Shown: positions 27,383-32,667 of the stretch, in pieces
How the letters are laid out: each line of letters opens with the position of its first letter
Position numbering within the stretch: position 1 is the first letter of the stretch
Assembly (NCBI GenBank): GCA_011330685.1
Contig: DRPV01000155.1
Span: 1-32,667 of the forward strand
Reading direction: 5' to 3'
DNA from: Desulfobacterales bacterium
Lineage (GTDB): Bacteria > Desulfobacterota > Desulfobulbia > Desulfobulbales > VMSU01
DNA: 32,667 bases
Made by a program: the position numbers and the translations under genes
Notes under the pieces: model-generated
What the model saw: only the letters and a program-made list of their open reading frames with translations
Told to the model about the DNA's origin: nothing
Databases searched by the model: none

Positions 27383-28375
27383 CTAATAACTATTGTCACC
27401 ATTAATAAGATTCCCCAGGCCGCCTAATATCGAGCCTTCCCCCCGGCTGCCGCCATTAGCCGGCGCGGCGGCCAGCATGCGGCCGGCGAGACGGGAGAAG
27501 GGCAAAGACTGAAGCCAGACCCGACCGGGGCCTTCCAGATTGGTAAAGAAGAATCCCTCACCGCCAAAGAGGGCGCTCTTGATATTACCGGCCTGCTGAA
27601 TATCAAACTTAACCGCCGGCTCTATAGCGACCACGCAACCGGTATCCACCTGTATACGTTCACCAGCGGCCAGCATCCTCTTAATAACGGTGCCGCCGGC
27701 GTGAATAAAAATCATCCCGTCACCTTCCAGCTTTTCCATGATAAAGCCTTCCCCGCCGAAGAGCCCGGTCATAATCTTCTGCTGTAGATAAATACCGATG
27801 GAAACCCCTCTGGCGGCGCAGAGAAAGGCATCTTTCTGGCAGATCAGGCAGCCGCCCATATCCGGCAGAGAAATGGGGATAATATTACCAGGGTATGGAG
27901 CCCCAAAGGCGACATGGGCCTTACCATGGCCGCCATGGGTAAAGGCGGTCATAAATAGACTCTCGCCGGTCAAAAGCCTCTTCCCGGCCCCAAGCAACTT
28001 ACCCATGAAACCTTTCTGACTCTGAGAACCATCACCAAATATGGTTTCCATCTGAATGGAATTATCCTTGTACATCATGGCTCCGGCCTCTGAGACTGCC
28101 GATTCACCGGGATCCAGCTCAACCTCCACAAACTGCATCTCGGAGCCGAATATCTTATAGTCAATTTCATCGGCGGTACGGCGGCCCTTAAAGGGCGGCG
28201 GCACCGCCGTATCACCGGCCGTCATCAATTCGTCGATACTTTTAATCGGTACCCATTCTACCAGACCGGAATGCCAAGCGTGACCGTTTGGATTACGGCG
28301 GGCCTCCGCCCGAGCCTGATTAAGATCCATGGGGCCGATTTTCTTACCGTTATAACTGAGATACCATTGAGACAT
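27383..28375 (-). CDS. N-terminal GYF_2-like domain fused to an AIM24/TIGR00266-like domain
   Basis: WYLSYNGKKIGPMDLNQARAEARR..HAWHSGLVEWVPIKSI, then EVELDPGESAVSEAGAMMYKDNSIQMETIFGDG...GEGFIMEKLEGDGMIFIHAGG...VDTGCVVAIEPAVKFDIQQAG. Confidence 0.82.
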   Translation of the reverse strand: MSQWYLSYNGKKIGPMDLNQARAEARRNPNGHAWHSGLVEWVPIKSIDELMTAGDTAVPPPFKGRRTADEIDYKIFGSEMQFVEVELDPGESAVSEAGAMMYKDNSIQMETIFGDGSQSQKGFMGKLLGAGKRLLTGESLFMTAFTHGGHGKAHVAFGAPYPGNIIPISLPDMGGCLICQKDAFLCAARGVSIGIYLQQKIMTGLFGGEGFIMEKLEGDGMIFIHAGGTVIKRMLAAGERIQVDTGCVVAIEPAVKFDIQQAGNIKSALFGGEGFFFTNLEGPGRVWLQSLPFSRLAGRMLAAAPANGGSRGEGSILGGLGNLINGDNSY

Positions 28376-28539
28376 AAATATCCTTTCAGGGTTTTTTTAA
28401 AACCTTTCCATATAAACAGCTCTGCCCGGTTACCCCGGCACAACTACCGAAAGTCGCGGCAAGCTCAACACCCTTGGCAGGTGATTTTCATATCTGTCAG
28501 ATAACGCTCTAAAAGGGAAAAACGCCGGCAGCTAACGAT

Positions 28540-28722
28540 TCAATCGCTAAGACAGTCGTCACGCCAGGAGCAGCCTTCCTGACTACAATAACCATCAGCG
28601 GTCTGGAAGCAGGGGAAATTACCTTCCGCCTCCTGAATTTTTTTAATTAAATCCGCCTTCTTGAGGCGTCCTGGTTTACAGCCTACTCGTTTAGCAATTC
28701 TTTTGATGTCAACCATTTTCAT
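28540..28722 (-). CDS. Small SAP / Rho-N-like protein with a C-terminal four-Cys segment
   Basis: MKMVDIKRIAKRVGCKPGRLKKADLIKKIQEAEGNFPCFQTADGYCSQEGCSWRDDCLSD. GGAGG lies upstream of the ATG at 28722. Confidence 0.75.
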   Translation of the reverse strand: MKMVDIKRIAKRVGCKPGRLKKADLIKKIQEAEGNFPCFQTADGYCSQEGCSWRDDCLSD

Positions 28723-28753
28723 TTTTGTTACCTCCATACATTTAATAATATTT

Positions 28754-28803
28754 GTAACTATTCAGCCAAGGCGGATAAGCTGCCCTGAATTGTGAGCTGT
28801 AAC
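28754..28803. repeat. Repeat family B, solo copy
   Basis: GTAACTATTCAGCCAAGGCGGATAAGCTGCCCTGAATTGTGAGCTGTAAC. Confidence 0.7.
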
Positions 28804-29096
28804 TAAGTTACATTTTTTATATTTTTATATTTTTATATTACAGCACAGTCTGGCAATATTTGTCAAAAAAAATGATGGCATAACAGGAAGAAAAAAATAG
28901 GAAGTACAGGAATAAAATATCAAAAAAGCTAAGGAGCACGGAGACCATTAGAAAGGAGAAAAGAGGGGGAGGGCGGCCGCCGGCTCCTTAGCAGGGGTTT
29001 GTTGAAATTCTCAACAACCTTATTAGTAATGATATACATTGTTTGAAAAATAAAAAGGGTTAAGGGAAAATAAATGAATAATATTTTAAGCGGCCT

Positions 29097-30320
29097 CTAT
29101 TGTTTTGAATTAAAATCGTAAATCTCTTTAATCTGAGAGGCATGCTTAAGGAATATTTTAATGAGCCGTGGATCAAAATGACTGCCGGCGCCATTTTTTA
29201 TTTCCATTACCGCCTGCCGGAAAGACCAGGGCTTTTTGTAGGGCCGAAATGAAGTAAGGGCATCAAAGACATCACAAATAGCGGTTATACGCCCGGCTAA
29301 AGGAATATTCTTGCCGTGCAGACCGCGCGGGTAGCCGCTGCCATCCCATTTTTCATGATGGGTAAGGGCGATATTTTTGGCCACCCGCAGGAGTTCAGAA
29401 TCATAACCGGATAACAATTGCGCCCCAATACGGCTGTGGTTTTGCATGAGTTTAAACTCATTAGTCGTTAAGCGGCTGGTCTTCAGCAGAATCTGATCAG
29501 AGATGCCTATTTTGCCAATATCATGCATGGGAGCGGCCTGGAACAACAGGGTATTTTTATAGCTGCTGAGTCCGCTTCCCCGGCCAATAATGGCGCAATA
29601 ACGGCTGATTTTATTTATATGGAGCCCTGTCCATTTATCGCGGAATTCTGCCGCTCGGGCCAGGCGGTAAACAATTTCCAACTGGGCCTTTTTGAGTTCA
29701 ACGGTTCTTTGTTCCACCAGGGATTCAAGATGATCCCGGTGAAGGCGTAATTCTTCTTTGGCCTGTCGTAATTCTTCTTCAACCCGCATCTCTTTGGTGA
29801 CCACAAACAGGAGACCAAGTGAAAGGCAGATATGATCGTCAGCATGCGTCTCAATGGTGGCCTGATCTTTGAGCCAGAACGGCGCGGCCTCGGGCGGGGC
29901 TATTTTATAAATGGCCTCAGCCATGCCCCGCTGCCTGACCTGACCGCGTATGCGCCAGCGCGCGTTAGTAAGCAGGTGGCGGTCGATTATCTCGGGTGTT
30001 ATCTGATCCTCGGTCTGGGGGGGCGGATATGTACAGCGGTCAACAATACAGCAGCGCAACATTTCGGCCGTCTCCCGCGGGTCACATTGTAACAACGCGG
30101 AGAGACGAAAGCCGCTGTATTCGTACCATATATGATGGGCTTCATCTATATTCCAGGCGGCAATATAGGGAATGGCGGAGAGCCCCATCAGCTCTAAATC
30201 AATAAAACGGACTATGGCCTTTTGGACATGCGTTTTCAAGGCATCCGAATAATCGTTGTTTAATATATGACCATGATAGTCATTACGCAGAAAATCTGTA
30301 AAACGCCGATCGTCAATCAT
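29097..30320 (-). CDS. HD-GYP domain protein (putative c-di-GMP phosphodiesterase) with unrecognised N-terminal domain
   Basis: HDIGKIGISDQILLK...LTHHEKWDGSGYPRGLHGKNIPLAGRITAICDVFDALTSFRPYK. Confidence 0.9.
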   Translation of the reverse strand: MIDDRRFTDFLRNDYHGHILNNDYSDALKTHVQKAIVRFIDLELMGLSAIPYIAAWNIDEAHHIWYEYSGFRLSALLQCDPRETAEMLRCCIVDRCTYPPPQTEDQITPEIIDRHLLTNARWRIRGQVRQRGMAEAIYKIAPPEAAPFWLKDQATIETHADDHICLSLGLLFVVTKEMRVEEELRQAKEELRLHRDHLESLVEQRTVELKKAQLEIVYRLARAAEFRDKWTGLHINKISRYCAIIGRGSGLSSYKNTLLFQAAPMHDIGKIGISDQILLKTSRLTTNEFKLMQNHSRIGAQLLSGYDSELLRVAKNIALTHHEKWDGSGYPRGLHGKNIPLAGRITAICDVFDALTSFRPYKKPWSFRQAVMEIKNGAGSHFDPRLIKIFLKHASQIKEIYDFNSKQ

Positions 30321-30388
30321 GGATTAAGCATTACCACGAAAGGTTGGATTGCGAAATAAAAAAAGGAACGTGCACATGGCGGCGTCCA

Positions 30389-30422
30389 TGAAACGCTTAC
30401 AGTCAGGGGGTTATATGAAGTT
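30389..30422. repeat. 34-bp dispersed repeat (family C), copy 2
   Basis: TGAAACGCTTACAGTCAGGGGGTTATATGAAGTT, matching the reverse complement of 9729..9762 at 33 of 34 positions. Confidence 0.85.
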
Positions 30423-30473
30423 ACACACCGGCTCCCTGCATATCGAAGGACTCGCTCGCGTGCAGCAGGGTGC

Positions 30474-31448
30474 TCATGGAGCACTTACAGTGGTATAGCT
30501 GAGAAGATGATCCTGCTGGGCCTTGAACAATACCCCTCTGGCCTCTTCAATATCTTGCCCTATCTGCTCAGCTAAGGCTGTCGGGCCGGAGAATTTACGT
30601 TCTCCCCGGATATATTGCAGCAGGTTTATTTTGATATCTTTACCGTATATATCCTGATTAAAATCAAAAATATGGGTCTCGGCGGATATCTTACGGCCCT
30701 CAAAGGTGGGGTTGTAACCGATATTTAAAACACCGCCGTAACACTTGGCGTCATAGAAGACCTGGGTGACATAGACCCCATGCTTCGGGCAGAGGTCGTC
30801 GGCGGCAATATGGAGATTGGCGGTGGGAAAGCCCAGCAATCTGCCGCCCCGCTGCTGGCCCTTTTGAACCTCGCCCCGGATTTGGTAGAAACGTCCCAAA
30901 AGCTTCCTCACGTCCCGCATTCGGCCCTGACTCACCAATTCTCTGACTTTGGTACTGCTGACCAGCATACCATCAACATAGATGGCCTCTATTACCGAAA
31001 CCGCGAAGCCCTTCTTTTTACCCTGCTCCCGGAGGAAGGCAATATCGCCCTCTCTACCTCGGCCCAGGGCGTAATCATAACCCACCACCAATTCCTCGAC
31101 ACCAATAGTCTTGATGAGGGCTTCATCCACAAAATCCTGGGCGGCGATGGTCGCGAATGGCTTGGTAAAGGGGATAATAATCAGAACATCTATATCGGCC
31201 TGGGCAATAAGCTCCCGTTTCTGGTCGCAGGTGGAGATTAATTTAATCCCGATATCCGGCCGTACTACCTTTAACGGATGAGGGGCAAAGGTAATGGCAA
31301 TACTGGTACCTTTACAGTGTTTGGCCTTATCAACCACCGTCTTGAATAACTGTTGATGGCCAAGATGAACACCGTCAAAATTGCCAATGGTAACAAAAGG
31401 GCGGGGAAAGGGGTGTTTAATATCTTGCAGATCGGTATATATTCGCAC
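30474..31448 (-). CDS. ribF: Bifunctional riboflavin kinase / FAD synthetase RibF
   Basis: PFVTIGNFDGVHLGHQQLFKTVVDKAK...VVGYDYALGRGREGDI...SSTKVRELVSQGRMRDVRKLLGRFYQIRGEVQKGQQRGGRLLGFPTANLH...YVTQVFYDAKCYGGVLNIGYNPTF. Confidence 0.96.
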   Translation of the reverse strand: MRIYTDLQDIKHPFPRPFVTIGNFDGVHLGHQQLFKTVVDKAKHCKGTSIAITFAPHPLKVVRPDIGIKLISTCDQKRELIAQADIDVLIIIPFTKPFATIAAQDFVDEALIKTIGVEELVVGYDYALGRGREGDIAFLREQGKKKGFAVSVIEAIYVDGMLVSSTKVRELVSQGRMRDVRKLLGRFYQIRGEVQKGQQRGGRLLGFPTANLHIAADDLCPKHGVYVTQVFYDAKCYGGVLNIGYNPTFEGRKISAETHIFDFNQDIYGKDIKINLLQYIRGERKFSGPTALAEQIGQDIEEARGVLFKAQQDHLLSYTTVSAP

Positions 31449-31579
31449 GTTTACAGCATCTCTGTTAAGATTAGTGGGGGAATTTGTTAAACTACAACCA
31501 AATAGTCGTTAAAGAAAGGGCTTTTTACCAATAGCCCGGCCTGGAGTTGCGTTTTTTTAGCACGATATGATAAATTAGC

Positions 31580-31607
31580 TTGACAAATAGGCAGAAAAAA
31601 CTAAATT
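31580..31607 (+). promoter_or_regulatory. Putative sigma-70-type promoter for tRNA-Leu
   Basis: TTGACA at 31580-31585, then TAAATT about 16 nt later, about 16 nt before the tRNA. Confidence 0.4.
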
Positions 31608-31622
31608 AGCCCCATCTTCAAT

Positions 31623-31709
31623 GCCGAAGTGGCGGAACTGGTAGACGCGCTAGGTTCAGGGTCTAGTGGGAGTATTCCTGTGGAGGTTCGATTCCTCTCT
31701 TCGGCACCA
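31623..31709 (+). tRNA. tRNA-Leu (CAG anticodon), CCA encoded
   Basis: GCCGAAG acceptor pairs with CTTCGGC; anticodon loop TTCAGGG within CTAGG...TCTAG; long variable arm GGGAGTATTCCTGT; T arm GAGGTTCGATTCCTC; ends ACCA. Confidence 0.95.
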
Positions 31710-31710
31710 T

Positions 31711-31829
31711 TTTATATATGATGCTCTGGTAAAAAGTCCACATTTGGCAATTTTACTATAGGTAAACCCCTTGAAATCATTAGGGGTAGAATTAGACCTT
31801 TCGACTTTTTACGATAGCATCATATATTA
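31711..31829. repeat. 119-bp MITE-like element with about 28-bp terminal inverted repeats
   Basis: TTTATATATGATGCTCTGGTAAAAAGTC and GACTTTTTACGATAGCATCATATATTAA, 25 of 28 complementary, with an inner ACCCCT/AGGGGT hairpin. Confidence 0.85.
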
Positions 31830-31866
31830 AGGCCGTAGCTCTTATGAGTTACGGCCTTTTTTTTTG
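31828..31866 (+). terminator. Rho-independent terminator downstream of tRNA-Leu
   Basis: AAGGCCGTAGCTC-TTAT-GAGTTACGGCCTT followed by a T run. Confidence 0.85.
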
Positions 31867-31887
31867 TAACTTCTCAAAAAAGCTCTG

Positions 31888-31979
31888 GTAAACGTTTCTT
31901 TTTATCCAGACTCTGCGCTTTCCAGAACGGTTACAGTTTACGAGTTGAGGGTAATTTGTTGCCTCTGCTGAACGGTTAC
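31888..31979. repeat. Degenerate A remnant plus family B copy
   Basis: GTAAACGTTTC...AGACTCTGCGCTT...CCAGAACGGTTAC, then GTTACAGTTTACGAGTTGAGGGTAATTTGTTGCCTCTGCTGAACGGTTAC (31930..31979). Confidence 0.6.
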
Positions 31980-31988
31980 AAAAAACAA

Positions 31989-32667
31989 TCAGGTACGATA
32001 ATCAGCATTTATCCGCACGTAATCAAGCGACAGATCACAGGTGTAGATCTCTGCCTCGGCTTCTCCCGCTTTTAGATCAATGGTCAGGGAAAATTCCTTT
32101 CGCGCCATAATAAGGGCTGCGGAGCGCTCAGCGGCGGCCGACAATAAACGCCCATCCTTTATTAACTCGTTATCACCGACTGAGATTAACAACCTGGCCG
32201 GATTAAAGGCGGCCCCTGAACGTCCCAGGGCCGCCATTATCCGGCCCCAGTTAGGGTCTGAACCAAAGAAGGCCGTCTTTACGAGAGCGGAGTTCGCCAC
32301 TGTTCGAGCCGCCAATTCCGCCTCGGCATCAGTTCGCGCCCCGCGAACCAGAATCGTCACCAGCTTAGTCGCTCCCTCACCGTCAGCGACAATCTGCAAG
32401 GCCAGATCACGGGTAACTTCATGCAGCATCCCGGCAAAAGCCGCGGCCTCGGGGCTGTTAAGATCATTAATTTCAGGCCCCCCGCTCCGGCCGCTGGCCA
32501 TGATGATAACCGTGTCATTGGTGGAGGTATCGCCATCCACCGTTATCCGGTTGAAAGACTGCTCCACCGCCCTGGGCAGCATCTCCCGCAGTAAGGCCGG
32601 GCTTATAACCGCATCGGTCATAATAAAACTCAGCATAGTGGCCATATTGGGCATAATCATTCCGGCC
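31989..32667 (-). CDS. argJ: Glutamate N-acetyltransferase / amino-acid acetyltransferase ArgJ, partial (continues past the window edge)
   Basis: GMIMPNMATMLSFIMTDAVIS (MA|TML autoprocessing motif)...VDGDTSTNDTVIIMASG...LVRGARTDAEAELAARTVANSALVKTAFFGSDPNWGRIMAALGRSG. Confidence 0.96.
   Translation of the reverse strand, partial: AGMIMPNMATMLSFIMTDAVISPALLREMLPRAVEQSFNRITVDGDTSTNDTVIIMASGRSGGPEINDLNSPEAAAFAGMLHEVTRDLALQIVADGEGATKLVTILVRGARTDAEAELAARTVANSALVKTAFFGSDPNWGRIMAALGRSGAAFNPARLLISVGDNELIKDGRLLSAAAERSAALIMARKEFSLTIDLKAGEAEAEIYTCDLSLDYVRINADYRT

Noticed and set aside
28809-28836. TTTTTATAT short tandem repeats
   Set aside because: Simple AT-rich low-complexity sequence with no further support for function.
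8492-31979. Dispersed repeats considered as a CRISPR array
   Set aside because: Repeats are palindromic, variable in length, scattered over 23 kb and lack regular spacers; no cas genes.

Overview
The window looks like a Desulfobacterota-type (deltaproteobacterial) chromosome segment; the taxonomic guess is inference from gene content. Recognisable content, left to right: glnA (GSI) behind a near-consensus sigma-54 promoter; a PilZ-like gene; a short gene missed by the ORF track that reads through an in-frame TGA and looks like a selenocysteine-containing, Met-rich secreted or RiPP-precursor-like peptide; a PEP-CTERM protein; a TonB receptor / histidine kinase / YfiR operon; a flagellar cluster on the minus strand (flgF-flgG-flgA-flgH-flgI-flgJ-flgN-flgK-flgL-csrA-fliW) with very large FlgK and FlgL; sfsA-queC-nagZ; an HPF/cold-shock-domain fusion; nadA; a phosphatase; a GYF/AIM24 protein; a small SAP-like protein; an HD-GYP protein; ribF; tRNA-Leu(CAG); and a partial argJ. 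The strongest candidate for something new is the TGA-containing gene at 2619..3020. Its TGA codon aligns with a TGT (Cys) in an adjacent tandem repeat, and a SECIS-like hairpin is intact only after the TGA copy. The intergenic regions also carry a modular family of palindromic repeats with GTAAC..TTCAG ends, a 34-bp repeat, and a 119-bp MITE-like inverted repeat beside the tRNA. No CRISPR array, transposase or rRNA was seen.
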